Positions 41,505-49,663 are shown, counted from the first letter of the stretch. The stretch is 64,000 bases of DNA from Labedella endophytica (GCF_003990045.1 NZ_RZGZ01000001.1:62001-126000), one strand, 5' to 3'. Notes: generated from the letters alone by a model not told the origin. Translations and numbers: made by a program.

Positions 41505-44030
41505 CTAGAGGGCGGCGACGCGCGTGATGCGGACCACGGCGATGCCCTGCTCCTCGGATTCCGCGAGGTCGACGTCGGCGAAGATGCGCCAGTCGTGGTC
41601 GCCGTCCGGGTCGTCGAGGATCTGCTGCACGCGCCAGACGCCCTCGGCCGGCAGCTCCTCGATGTCGACCATGCGGGCGCTGCGGGCGTCGGGACCGGTG
41701 CCGATCGACTCGTGCTGCGCGTAGTACGCGTCGAGGGCGTCGCCCCATTCCGCGAGCCCGAACCCGGATGGCCCGTCGAGCTCCATGAGTCCGGTGTCGT
41801 CCTCGAGGGCCGCGAGCTGCACCCGCCGCCACAGTTCGTTGCGCACGAGCACGGTGAATGCGCGGCGGTTGCGCAGCACGCTCGGCGGGGGCGGCGGCGC
41901 GACGGGAGCCGTCGGGTCGATCGACGGATTGATGAGCTGCTCCCACTCGTCGAGCAGGCTCGAGTCCACCTGGCGCACGAGCTCGCCGAGCCACTCGACG
42001 ATGTCGAGCAGCTCCTCGCTCTTGAGCTCCTCGGGCACCGAGTGCCGGAGCGCCCGATACGCGTCGCCGAGGTAGCGAAGCACCAGGCCCTCGCTCCGTC
42101 CGAGCTGGTAGAGAGAGGTGAACTCGCCGAACGTCATGGCGCGCTCGGCCATGTCCCTCACCACGGACTTCGGCTTCAGCTCGTAGTCGCGCACCCACGG
42201 CTGGCTCTGCGCGAAGGTCTCGAAGGCACCGGTCAGCAGCTCCTCGAGCGGTTTCGGGTACGACACCTCCTCGAGCAGCTCCATGCGCTCCTCGTACTCG
42301 ATGCCGTCGGCCTTCATCGCGCCGATCGCCTCGCCGCGGGCCTTGAACTCCTGCTGCGACAGCACCGGGCGCGGGTTGTCGAGCGTGGCCTCGATGACGC
42401 TCACGACGTCGAGGGCGTACTCCGGCGAGGATGTGTCGAGCAGGTCGAGGGCCGCGAGGGCGAAGGGCGAGAGCGGCTGGTTGAGGGCGAAGTCGTGCTG
42501 CAGCGGCGCGGTGAGGCGGATGATCGGGCGGAGCGGTGTGCCGTCCTCGGCGGTCTCGCCGTGCACCACCTCGACGACCTCGGCCGTCACGAGCGTGCGG
42601 AAGATCTCGATCGCGCGTCGAGCGAGCGCGTACTTCCGCGCCATCGTCTCGTGGCTCCCGAAGATCAGCTCCCGCACGTCGGTGAGGGCGTCGGACCCGC
42701 GGGAGATGACACTCATGAGCATCGACGCGGTGATCTGCATACGGCTCGTGAGCGCCTCGGGCTCGGCGACGAGCAGCTTCTCGAAGCTCGGCTCCCCCCA
42801 GGACACGAAGCCCTCCGGCGCCTTCTTGCGGATGATCTTCCGCTTCTTCTTCGGGTCGTCCCCGGCCTTCTCGATCTGCTTCGCGTTCTCGATCTCGTGC
42901 TCGGGGGCCTGCACCACGACGTAACCCGCGGTGTCGTAGCCGGCACGGCCTGCGCGACCCGCGAGCTGGTGGAACTCGCGCGCCGTGAGCTGCCGCATGC
43001 GCGTGCCGTCGTACTTCGTCAGCCCCGTGAGGAGCACGGTGCGGATGGGCACGTTGATCCCCACGCCGAGCGTGTCCGTCCCGCAGATCACGCGCAGGAG
43101 GCCCCGCCCGGCGAGCTGCTCGACGAGGCGGCGGTACTTCGGCAGCATGCCCGCGTGGTGCACGCCGATGCCCGAGCGCACGAGGCGGCTGAGCGAGGTG
43201 CCGAACGTCGTCGTGAAGCGGAAGCCGCCGATCGCGTCGGCGATCTCGTCGCGCGCCTCACGCGAGATCATCTTGATGCTCGTGAGGGCCTGCGCCCGCT
43301 CCATCGCCGCGGCCTGCGAGAAGTGCACGATGTACACGGGGGCCTTGTCGGTGTGGAGCAGCTCCTCGACCGTCTCGTGTACGGGCATCCGCTCGTATTC
43401 GTGGTGCAGGGGGACGGGCCGGTCGACGCCCGTGACCTTCGCGACCGGCCTGCCGGTGCGGCGCTCGAGGTCGTCGGCGATGTCGGTCACATCGCCGAGT
43501 GTCGCGGACATGAGCACGAAGCGGGCGCGGGGCAACGTGAGCAGCGGCACCTGCCAGGCCCAGCCGCGGTCGGCGTCCGCGTAGTAGTGGAACTCGTCCA
43601 TGATGACGAGGTCGACGAGCGCCTCCTCGCCGTGGCGCAGGGCGAGGTTCGCGAGGATCTCCGCCGTGCAGCAGATGATGGGGGCATCGGCGTTCACGGA
43701 GGTGTCGCCCGTGACCATGCCGACGTTCTCGGCACCGAAGACGTCGACGAGCTGGAAGAACTTCTCGCTCACCAGGGCCTTGATCGGCGCCGTGTAGTAG
43801 CTGCGCTCGCCGTGGGCCGTGGCGACGGCGTGCGCCGCGATCGCGACGAGCGACTTGCCGCTGCCCGTGGTGGTCGAGAGGACGAGGTTCGAGCCGGTGA
43901 CGATCTCGAGCACCGCCTCCTCCTGCGCGGGGTAGAGCGCGGTGCCGCGCTCCTCCGCCCATTCCGCGAACGCGGTGTACGCGGCGTCCGGATCGTCGTC
44001 CGTCGGCATGCGTTCGAGGAGGGAGGTCAC
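41505..44030 (-). CDS. DEAD/DEAH-box helicase with DUF3516 C-terminal domain (Ski2-like)
   Basis: 841 residues. Helicase motifs: Walker A TTTGSGKSLVA, DEFHYYAD (II), MSATLGD (III), VHHAGMLPKYRR, GTDTLGVGINVPIRTV and QLAGRAGRAGYD (VI). The C-terminal DUF3516 domain (~390-841) is the part found in actinobacterial superfamily 2 helicases. The role is probably RNA unwinding or turnover; direct evidence is lacking. GTG 44030 has TAGCGT exactly 6 nt upstream. A half-copy of the family A repeat (GACACCTCACGG) lies just past its stop near 41479. Confidence 0.9.
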   Translation of the reverse strand: MTSLLERMPTDDDPDAAYTAFAEWAEERGTALYPAQEEAVLEIVTGSNLVLSTTTGSGKSLVAIAAHAVATAHGERSYYTAPIKALVSEKFFQLVDVFGAENVGMVTGDTSVNADAPIICCTAEILANLALRHGEEALVDLVIMDEFHYYADADRGWAWQVPLLTLPRARFVLMSATLGDVTDIADDLERRTGRPVAKVTGVDRPVPLHHEYERMPVHETVEELLHTDKAPVYIVHFSQAAAMERAQALTSIKMISREARDEIADAIGGFRFTTTFGTSLSRLVRSGIGVHHAGMLPKYRRLVEQLAGRGLLRVICGTDTLGVGINVPIRTVLLTGLTKYDGTRMRQLTAREFHQLAGRAGRAGYDTAGYVVVQAPEHEIENAKQIEKAGDDPKKKRKIIRKKAPEGFVSWGEPSFEKLLVAEPEALTSRMQITASMLMSVISRGSDALTDVRELIFGSHETMARKYALARRAIEIFRTLVTAEVVEVVHGETAEDGTPLRPIIRLTAPLQHDFALNQPLSPFALAALDLLDTSSPEYALDVVSVIEATLDNPRPVLSQQEFKARGEAIGAMKADGIEYEERMELLEEVSYPKPLEELLTGAFETFAQSQPWVRDYELKPKSVVRDMAERAMTFGEFTSLYQLGRSEGLVLRYLGDAYRALRHSVPEELKSEELLDIVEWLGELVRQVDSSLLDEWEQLINPSIDPTAPVAPPPPPSVLRNRRAFTVLVRNELWRRVQLAALEDDTGLMELDGPSGFGLAEWGDALDAYYAQHESIGTGPDARSARMVDIEELPAEGVWRVQQILDDPDGDHDWRIFADVDLAESEEQGIAVVRITRVAAL

Positions 44031-44120
44031 GGTACGACGCTAGTCGCTCCGGCCGAGGCCACGTTCCCTGGCGGTGTGCGCTTCCCAAGTCCGGTCGGAC
44101 GTTCTCCGCCCGCTCACCGA

Positions 44121-44205
44121 TGCGCTGCAGCTTCTGCCCGTTGCGCTGCAGCTATTGGTGAGCTCTGCAGCAGATTCTGTAGCGCTCACCAGAACCTGCA
44201 GCGCA
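44121..44205. repeat. Nested four-unit inverted repeat (TGCGCTGCAG arms)
   Basis: Two forward units start TGCGCTGCAG at 44121 and 44142. Two reverse units end CTGTAGCGCT (44177-44186) and CTGCAGCGCA (44196-44205). GGTGAGC (44157-44163) pairs with GCTCACC (44184-44190). No gene is seen in 44031-44290; this element is the only structure there. Confidence 0.8.
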
Positions 44206-44290
44206 CCTCGGGGTGAAGGAGTGGAGGAGGGCCGACGGGAAGGAGCGGAGGGGTCTGCCGGAACAACGAGGAGGCTGGGGTATCCCGAGG

Positions 44291-45058
44291 TCAGGCGCGG
44301 CGCGGGGCGGAGAAGAGGGTGTCGACGCCGGGGGAGTAGAGGACGGAGTCCGGGGCGCGGGCCGCGAGATGTGGGAAACCGGCGACGGCGAGGAGGTCGT
44401 CGCGGAAGTGGACGAGCTCCGCGCGCTGGAGTGGCCACGGCTCGTGGGAATTGCGGCTGTACGTGGTGCGGCCCAGGTGGCGCTCGTGGAACGCCCAACG
44501 CGCGGTGAGGAAGTCGGCGAGCGGGTCGTCGTGCACGGGTTCCTCGCGGACGCGCGCGACGAGGTGCGTCGCCGGGAAGCCGGGGCCGAAGCGGCGGGAG
44601 CGGTACGCGACGAGGTCGCCGCGTCGTCCGAGCGACATTCGCGCCCACTGATAGTTGAGCCCGAAGGCCGCCTGTGCGGCGAGCACGGGGAGCAGGTGGG
44701 AGGCCTCGAGGGAGGAGAAGACCACGCCGCGGCGCCCGGCATCATCCACGGAGTAGTGGCGCACGTTGATCTCGGGGAAGGTGCCGAGCCACGGGATGCT
44801 CGGTCCGCCGAAGAACGAGGTGCGCGACATCTGGAACGCGATCACGCCGACCCAGGCACTGCCGTCGAACACGTCCGGTCGGGTGCCCGCAGGGAGGTGC
44901 GGGGTGACCTCGTCCGGGTCGACGCGCCAGTGCACGAAGGTCGCGTCGCTCCAGCGCTGCGACAGGATCCGTTGCCCGGGCAGCGGCGGCGCGACGGTGC
45001 TGATCTGCTCGGTCGCGCCGGCGGTGTGGGCATGCTCGGTCGCGGAACTGTCGTCCAT
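44291..45058 (-). CDS. DUF2071 (YqjF-like) family protein
   Basis: 255 residues. The DUF2071 pattern is clear: LSQRWSDATFVHWRVDPDEVTPHLPAG, FDGSAWVGVIAFQM, GTFPEINVRHYSVDDAGRRGVVFSSLEA and the C-terminal ADFLTARWAFHERH with FRDDLLAVAGFP. The family resembles acetoacetate decarboxylase-like folds, but its reaction is unknown. ATG 45058; there is no clear ribosome site. It is a single gene between two repeat elements. Confidence 0.88.
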   Translation of the reverse strand: MDDSSATEHAHTAGATEQISTVAPPLPGQRILSQRWSDATFVHWRVDPDEVTPHLPAGTRPDVFDGSAWVGVIAFQMSRTSFFGGPSIPWLGTFPEINVRHYSVDDAGRRGVVFSSLEASHLLPVLAAQAAFGLNYQWARMSLGRRGDLVAYRSRRFGPGFPATHLVARVREEPVHDDPLADFLTARWAFHERHLGRTTYSRNSHEPWPLQRAELVHFRDDLLAVAGFPHLAARAPDSVLYSPGVDTLFSAPRRA

Positions 45059-45114
45059 GCGCCGAGCATCGCAGACGGCGACCGGATCGGCCGAGCCTTG
45101 CGCTCATCTCCCGT

Positions 45115-45170
45115 GAGGTGTCGGAATCTGTTGCCGTTCCGGGTCCGGAGGCAACGGATTGCGACACCTC
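45115..45170. repeat. 56-bp palindromic element, family A
   Basis: GAGGTGTCGGAATCTGTTGC pairs with GGCAACGGATTGCGACACC near-perfectly. It overlaps the stop of the sortase gene and may end its transcript. Confidence 0.88.
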
Positions 45171-45840
45171 AGGGGAGTCGGGCGGTGGCGAAGACGACGC
45201 GGTTGTCGTCGTAGTGGCCGGAGTCCGCGTCGAAGAAGCCGCCGCACGTGATGAGGCGGAGCTCGTCGGCGAGCGTCGCGCCGAAGACGCGGGTCGTGGG
45301 GAAGTCGTCCTTCGGGAAGTCCGCGACCTCGGTGACGACGTACGTCACGACGGCGCCGTCGACATCGGTCACGTCGACCTCGTCGCCTGGAACGAGTTCG
45401 TGCAGACGGAAGAAGACCGCCGGGGCCGTGACGGAATCGACGTGACCGGCGATCACCGTCGGGCCGCGTCCGCCGGGCATGCCGCCGCCGGTGAACCAGC
45501 CCACGTCGTCGAAGTCGCTCGGCACCTCCATCTTCCCCTCGGCGTCGATGCCGAGGTCGATGAGGGATTCGTCGAGGCCGATCGCCGGGGCGGAGACGGA
45601 CGCGGGCGGGCGTCCCTCCGCGAGCGCGGTCGGATCGGATGTCGTGGTCGGCGACGGTGTCGCGGTGGTGCTCGGTGTCATCTCCGTCGAAGCCGCGGGG
45701 GTCGGGTCGGCGGCCGGCACGGACCGCGGAGCCGCCGCGCAGCCCGTGACGATCATCACGGACAGCGCGGCGGCGGCGAGTCCCGGACGGGCACGCCGGT
45801 GAAGCGGCGCACCCGTCCGAGTCATGGGGGAGTGGATCAC
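45169..45840 (-). CDS. Class F sortase
   Basis: 223 residues. An N-terminal signal or anchor segment with a lipobox-like LSVMIVTGC is followed by a Thr/Ser/Pro linker (~35-75). The sortase domain has IAGHVDS (catalytic His), LRLITCGGFFD (catalytic Cys) and DDNRVVFATA (catalytic Arg). Its GTG start overlaps the stop of the CHRD protein gene (GTGA), tying enzyme and probable substrate together. A later ATG at 45825 lacks a ribosome site. Class F sortases are the small actinobacterial type that covalently attaches surface proteins. Confidence 0.9.
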   Translation of the reverse strand: MIHSPMTRTGAPLHRRARPGLAAAALSVMIVTGCAAAPRSVPAADPTPAASTEMTPSTTATPSPTTTSDPTALAEGRPPASVSAPAIGLDESLIDLGIDAEGKMEVPSDFDDVGWFTGGGMPGGRGPTVIAGHVDSVTAPAVFFRLHELVPGDEVDVTDVDGAVVTYVVTEVADFPKDDFPTTRVFGATLADELRLITCGGFFDADSGHYDDNRVVFATARLP

Positions 45841-46559
45841 GCCTGCGCGCGGCGCCGACGGATCACGAAGGCGGCGGCGGCGAGGGCGCCGAGCGCCGTC
45901 ACGCCACCCGCGGCGGCGAGGGCGGTGGTGTCACCCGTGGCGGCCTCAGCGGCCGTTCCACCGGCTCCCGTGTCGATGCCGTCGACGGGGATCTGCGAGA
46001 GCTGCCCGCGCACGACGCCGGCCGGGAAGCTCGCAGTGTGCGAGTCGCCCGTGAACGCGGCGGGGTCGGCCTCGATCTGGGCGAGGGTGAAGCCCTCGCC
46101 CGTGTCGGTTCCGGCGTCGCTCTCGATGCCTGTCGTGAACGGTCCCTGCAGGCAGCCGCTGCTCGTGCGCTCGCCGCTGCCGTCGTCGACGGGGTTCGGG
46201 AACGCGATACGCGGCGGGCCGGGCTCGCCGAGGGCGGCCTGGTGGATGTGCGTCGCGGTCTTGGCGGGGCTCTCGTACTCGCCCGTCACGCCCGTGAGGA
46301 CGATGTCGTAGCAGATGATCTCCTCGTCGGAGTTGATGCGGAACGTGAAGGTGCCGCTCGCACCCTCCTCGCCGGCGGCGACGTCGCCGTCGGCGTTGAT
46401 GACCTGGTCGGGCGTCGCCATCACGGTGAACGCGCTCGTGAAGGAGTCGGGCTCGGACACCTCGGTCTCGGCGTGCGCGGGGGACGCCGCCACGAGGGCG
46501 AGCGCCACGGCGGCGCCTCCGGCCACGGTCAGGTTGCGGGAAATTCGCTTCGTCGTCAT
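45837..46559 (-). CDS. CHRD domain surface protein, probable sortase substrate
   Basis: 240 residues. A signal peptide (VAGGAAVALALVAASPAHA) precedes a CHRD domain (~40-190) with VINADGDVAAGEEGASGTFTF, ATHIHQAALGEPGPP and SFPAGVVRGQLS. The C-terminus has a typical cell-wall-sorting layout: IDTGAGG in the place of LPXTG, then a small-residue region, a hydrophobic stretch (AAGGVTALGALAAAAFVI) and RRRRAQA. Cys residues at ~83 and ~130 could form a disulphide. Transcribed from a TGAACG/CGTATC promoter that mirrors the sigma-factor promoter. Confidence 0.88.
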   Translation of the reverse strand: MTTKRISRNLTVAGGAAVALALVAASPAHAETEVSEPDSFTSAFTVMATPDQVINADGDVAAGEEGASGTFTFRINSDEEIICYDIVLTGVTGEYESPAKTATHIHQAALGEPGPPRIAFPNPVDDGSGERTSSGCLQGPFTTGIESDAGTDTGEGFTLAQIEADPAAFTGDSHTASFPAGVVRGQLSQIPVDGIDTGAGGTAAEAATGDTTALAAAGGVTALGALAAAAFVIRRRRAQA

Positions 46560-46612
46560 GATTCCTCGTTCTCTGGGCTCGCGGCATCCGGTCGGACGCG
46601 GCTTCTCCAGGT

Positions 46613-46640
46613 GATACGTCCGCGAGGCGGCATGCGTTCA
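46613..46640 (-). promoter_or_regulatory. ECF-type promoter of the CHRD/sortase operon
   Basis: Read on the minus strand: TGAACG (46640-46635), a 16-nt spacer, CGTATC (46618-46613). The start codon at 46559 would lie about 45 nt downstream. Both hexamers and the spacing are identical to the promoter facing the other way at 46670-46697. Confidence 0.8.
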
Positions 46641-46669
46641 TCGCCTTTCGAGAAAACTTCCGGCCGCGT

Positions 46670-46697
46670 TGAACGGGGGCGCCTCCGGCGGCGTATC
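46670..46697 (+). promoter_or_regulatory. ECF-type promoter of the sigma/anti-sigma operon
   Basis: TGAACG (46670-46675), a 16-nt spacer and CGTATC (46692-46697), about 48 nt before the sigma start. The spacer sequence is unrelated to that of the mirror promoter, so the match is in the functional hexamers only. This suggests the sigma factor transcribes its own gene. Confidence 0.8.
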
Positions 46698-46745
46698 CCC
46701 CGGTGGAGCGCGACCCGCGCTCGCTTAGGGTGGAGGGGCACGCAG

Positions 46746-47291
46746 ATGACGGTCATGACGACGCGTCCGACACCGGAGTGGAGTGCGATGGGCGCGGTGG
46801 AGTCGGAGTTCGACCTCTCGGTCGCGTTCGCCGAGCACGGTCCGTCGCTCCTGGGCTTCGCGGTCAATGCGCTGCGTGATCGCCCGCTCGCGGAGGACTG
46901 CGTGCAGGAGACGTTCCTGCGCGCGTGGCGCTCGCGGTCCGGCTTCGACGCCGATCGCGGCAGTGCGCGCACGTGGCTCTTCACGATCGAGCGGAACGTC
47001 ATCCTCGACGTGTACCGCGCCCGGCGGCGCACGCCCACGCTCGTTCCCGCCGAGCATGCGGGCGAGCTCGCCGCGGAGGAGAGCGATCCCCTCGAGCGGC
47101 TCCGGATCGTTGAGGCGCTCGCGCGGGTGAGCCCGGAGCAGCGGGAGGCCGTCGTGGCCGTTCATCTCACGGGACTGACCTATCAGGAGTTCTCCGACGC
47201 GTCGGGGGTTCCCGTCGCGACGCTCCGCACACGTGTCTTCTACGCACTCCGCGCCATGCGCGGGCATCTCGAGGGAGTGGACAATGACTGA
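46746..47291 (+). CDS. ECF RNA polymerase sigma factor (SigK-like)
   Basis: 181 residues. Sigma region 2 (~20-85) has SLLGFAVNALRDRPLAEDCVQETFLRAWRSR and ARTWLFTIERNVILDVYRARRR. Region 4 (~120-175) has ALARVSPEQREAVVAVHLTGLTYQEFSDASGVPVATLRTRVFYALRAMR. ATG 46746 is placed by GGAGGGG 6-7 nt upstream. It overlaps the anti-sigma start by 8 nt. It directs polymerase to the two mirrored promoters in the gap before it, by inference from their identity. Confidence 0.92.
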   Translation: MTVMTTRPTPEWSAMGAVESEFDLSVAFAEHGPSLLGFAVNALRDRPLAEDCVQETFLRAWRSRSGFDADRGSARTWLFTIERNVILDVYRARRRTPTLVPAEHAGELAAEESDPLERLRIVEALARVSPEQREAVVAVHLTGLTYQEFSDASGVPVATLRTRVFYALRAMRGHLEGVDND

Positions 47292-48033
47292 CGACGTCAC
47301 CGATCGACGCGCGGAACTCATCGCCGCCGCGCTCGCGTCCGAGCTGACCCCGGACGAGGTCGCCGAGCTCGATGCCCTCCGCGCCGAGGACCCGACCATC
47401 GACGCGGACCTCGCCGACTTCGGGGTGATCCTCGGTTCCGTACGATCCGTCGAGATGTGGGACGAGGACGCACCGACGTCCGAGCTCGCTGCGCGGGTGG
47501 CGGGGATCGCCGACGACACGAGTGCGTCCGAGCAGGGGGCAGATGCCTCCGTGGTCGCGCCCGTCGACCGTGCGGGGGACGGATCCCGGCGCCGACCGAC
47601 TCGCGTGGGTCGATTCGCGTTCGCCGCGGCGGCGGCCGCGGCCTGCGTCGCGATCGGGGTCGGCGGTGGCGTGATGCTCGCCACCCCCGCCGCGCCGCCG
47701 AGCGGACCGGCCGGCGCTCTCGGTGCTGTCGAGAGCGTCTCCTTCGACGGGGAGCCCGCGGGTGTCGAGGTCGACGGTGATGTCATCGCCCACACGTGGG
47801 GAACGGAGACGGTGCTCACGATCGACGGGCTCCCGGTCGGCGACGTCTACGACGTGATCGTGCTCGACGGGTCGGGCCGGGAGTGGAGTGCCGGGACCTT
47901 TCTCGGCTCCGAGGTGACGATCGACTGCACGATGAACGCGTCCGTTCTGCGTCCCGATGCCGTGCAGGTGCAGGTGCGGGCGGCCGACGGGACCAAGGTC
48001 GCGACCGCCGCGCTCCCCTCCGTCGCCGGCTGA
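47284..48033 (+). CDS. Membrane anti-sigma factor, RskA-like
   Basis: 249 residues. The cytoplasmic N-terminal anti-sigma domain (~1-75) has RRAELIAAALASELTPDEVAELDALRAEDPTIDADLADF. One membrane helix follows (~112-135, FAFAAAAAAACVAIGVGGGVM), then an extracytoplasmic beta-rich domain with GLPVGDVYDVIVLDGSGREWSAGTF, as in RskA. It should hold the sigma factor at the membrane until released by regulated proteolysis. The start is 8 nt inside the sigma gene. The signal sensed is unknown. Confidence 0.9.
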   Translation: MTDDVTDRRAELIAAALASELTPDEVAELDALRAEDPTIDADLADFGVILGSVRSVEMWDEDAPTSELAARVAGIADDTSASEQGADASVVAPVDRAGDGSRRRPTRVGRFAFAAAAAAACVAIGVGGGVMLATPAAPPSGPAGALGAVESVSFDGEPAGVEVDGDVIAHTWGTETVLTIDGLPVGDVYDVIVLDGSGREWSAGTFLGSEVTIDCTMNASVLRPDAVQVQVRAADGTKVATAALPSVAG

Positions 48034-48057
48034 GCCCGCCCGTCCCGCGCGCTCCGC

Positions 48058-48145
48058 GACGTGCGGACATTCGCGCCCGAATCGGCCGGTCGGACGACGA
48101 ATGTCCGCGCATCGGGCCCGGTGACGACGAAAGTCTGCACGTCGG
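48058..48145. repeat. Diverged family B palindromic element with an extra reverse arm
   Basis: The 56-bp unit 48058-48113 pairs GACGTGCGGACATTCG with CGAATGTCCGCGCATC. A second reverse arm (GACGAAAGTCTGCACGTC) ends at 48142. The gap 48034-48147 holds only this element. Confidence 0.7.
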
Positions 48146-48147
48146 CG

Positions 48148-48324
48148 CTATGTGGGAGGAGGGGCCGAGTCGCGGAGAATGCGGACGGCCTTCGGGCCGA
48201 CACCTTGAAGGTCGAGGAGCTCGGCGTCGCTCAACCGCACGGCGGCCGACAGCGCCGTGATGCCGGCCGCCACGAGCGCGTTCGTCGCGGCTCGGCCGAT
48301 CCCCCGGGGCAGCTCGTCGACCAT
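48148..48324 (-). CDS. Small helix-hairpin-helix protein
   Basis: 58 residues. Two helix-hairpin-helix-like repeats: LPRGIGRAATNALVAAGI and LSDAELLDLQGVGPKAVRIL, the second with the GVGPKA hairpin. This is the short HhH protein common in Microbacteriaceae. A role in DNA binding or protein contact is likely but untested. ATG 48324 lacks a ribosome site and has CAGACT exactly 6 nt upstream (leaderless pattern). Confidence 0.8.
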   Translation of the reverse strand: MVDELPRGIGRAATNALVAAGITALSAAVRLSDAELLDLQGVGPKAVRILRDSAPPPT

Positions 48325-48404
48325 TCCCCTAGTCTGCCGTCCCGTGCAGTGGTCGAGGTGTCGCACACGGCTCGCCCTGTCTGTTACCCGATCCTCCGTG
48401 AAAC

Positions 48405-48464
48405 TGCGTACGCAAAAGCCGACCGCGGGTGAAATTTCACACGCGGTCGGCCGTCGCGTACGCA
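48405..48464. repeat. Palindrome flanked by TGCGTACGCAAAA direct repeats
   Basis: A 34-bp palindrome with one mismatched pair (48418-48451), centred on GTGAAATTTCAC, is flanked by GCGTACGCAAAA on both sides (48407-48418 and 48457-48468). No gene lies in 48325-48508. It could be a terminator, an operator or another repeat family. Confidence 0.75.
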
Positions 48465-48508
48465 AAACCCTCCGGAGGGGACAGGCGAGGGAGGGGACGA
48501 GGGGGGCG

Positions 48509-48922
48509 TCAGCCGCCCGTGACGCGGGCGACGAGGTCCAGGATGAACGGGACCACGTCCCCCGCCTGGTCGACGCCGGCGAGCGCGACCGCGAGGAGCG
48601 GCCAGAGCGACACGAGTAGTGCCGAGATGGCCGCCGCGACGGACAGCACCCAGGCGAGGGCGCCGTTGCGGGATCGCGCGGCCAGCAGCAGGAAGAGCAG
48701 CGCGAGCACGTAGCCGATGAGGAGCGCGACCACGATGCTGCCGACCGGCACATCGAGGGCGCCGACCGTGGCTCCGTCCGCCGCCCCGATGAGGCCGAGG
48801 ACCGGGAGCAGCACCCCGAGCGCGATGAGGACGACCACGACGAGGCCTGTCACGGCGGCGGCCCAGACCGCGCGGGGCCGCGGGCGGCCACCGGACGAGA
48901 CGGAACGGCGGAAGAACGACAT
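48509..48922 (-). CDS. Small membrane protein of the Asp23 cluster
   Basis: 137 residues. After a basic N-terminus (FFRRSVSSGGRPRPRAVW) come four hydrophobic segments: AVTGLVVVVLIALGVLLPVL, SIVVALLIGYVLALLFLLLA, LAWVLSVAAAISALLVSLWP and the weaker VVPFILDLVA end. ATG 48922 follows GAAGGAG by about 9 nt. It lies 30 nt after the Asp23 gene and is probably last in that operon. Family not recognised. Confidence 0.75.
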   Translation of the reverse strand: MSFFRRSVSSGGRPRPRAVWAAAVTGLVVVVLIALGVLLPVLGLIGAADGATVGALDVPVGSIVVALLIGYVLALLFLLLAARSRNGALAWVLSVAAAISALLVSLWPLLAVALAGVDQAGDVVPFILDLVARVTGG

Positions 48923-48952
48923 GTCGATGCTCCTTCGGTGCGCGGGATCGGG

Positions 48953-49663
48953 CTACTCGGAACCGGGGTGGCGGTCCGAGGGCTCGACCGGGTCGAACGG
49001 GCCGTGCACATCGGTGACGGTGACGTCGATGTCGACGGGGCCGTCGTGACGACCCTCGAGGACGGAGGCGACGTCGGCACGGACCGAGTCCGCGACCTCG
49101 GTCACGATGGCCGGGTACTCGGCGACGAGCGAGACGGCCACGTTCAGGACGTCGTCGTCCTCGAGGACGTTGACGCCGGGGATGGAGGTGCGGCCGAGCA
49201 GGCTCGCTCGTGCGCTGTCGACGGCGCGGGCGGCGGGTGAACCGAGGGCGTGCACGCCGGGAACCGTCGATGCGGCGTCGGCGATCGCCTGGGCGAGCAC
49301 CTCGGATTCGGGTTCAAATTCGGAGGAGAACTCGAGGTCAACGACGGGGCTGTCCGTAGTGGCGGGGCCGTCCACGGTGGGTCGAGGAGTGACCTCGGCG
49401 GTGTCCCGGCTCGGACGCGCGGCAGTGTCCTCGCCGATGAACCGCTCTGTCGCCACCGCGCCCACAGCGGATGCGTCGGCACCGGTCGCCGCGTTCCCGG
49501 TGGCATCGGATCCCGCGACTCGGGTCCCGCCGTCGTGGGTCTCGATCCTGCGCACCGCGTCCTCGTCGGGCGGAACGGGCACGAGCACCGTGGGGTGATC
49601 GTGATGGACCTCTGCGGGGGTGGGGATGTGAGGTCCCCCACCGTGCGTCGCGTCGTCGGTCAT
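48953..49663 (-). CDS. Asp23/Gls24 family envelope stress protein with long acidic N-terminus
   Basis: 236 residues. The C-terminal Asp23 domain (~125-225) has LAQAIADAASTVPGVHALGS, VNVLEDDDVLNVAVSLVAEYP and GPVDIDVTVTDVHGPFD. The first ~120 residues are low-complexity, acidic and Ala/Thr-rich, not seen in the 139-residue family member at 51715-52134, so this paralogue may carry a flexible linker. Asp23 proteins bind to membrane-anchored AmaP. It belongs to the same-strand stress cluster. Confidence 0.85.
   Translation of the reverse strand: MTDDATHGGGPHIPTPAEVHHDHPTVLVPVPPDEDAVRRIETHDGGTRVAGSDATGNAATGADASAVGAVATERFIGEDTAARPSRDTAEVTPRPTVDGPATTDSPVVDLEFSSEFEPESEVLAQAIADAASTVPGVHALGSPAARAVDSARASLLGRTSIPGVNVLEDDDVLNVAVSLVAEYPAIVTEVADSVRADVASVLEGRHDGPVDIDVTVTDVHGPFDPVEPSDRHPGSE

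Noticed and set aside
41595-44216. An 873-codon open frame on the plus strand opposite the helicase gene
   Set aside because: It mirrors the helicase codons (third-position GC gives open antisense frames), is rich in Arg/Glu/His/Val low-complexity sequence and matches no family.
49300-49325. GGTTCAAATT, resembling a tRNA T-loop
   Set aside because: It lies inside the Asp23 coding frame and no acceptor or anticodon stem can be drawn around it.
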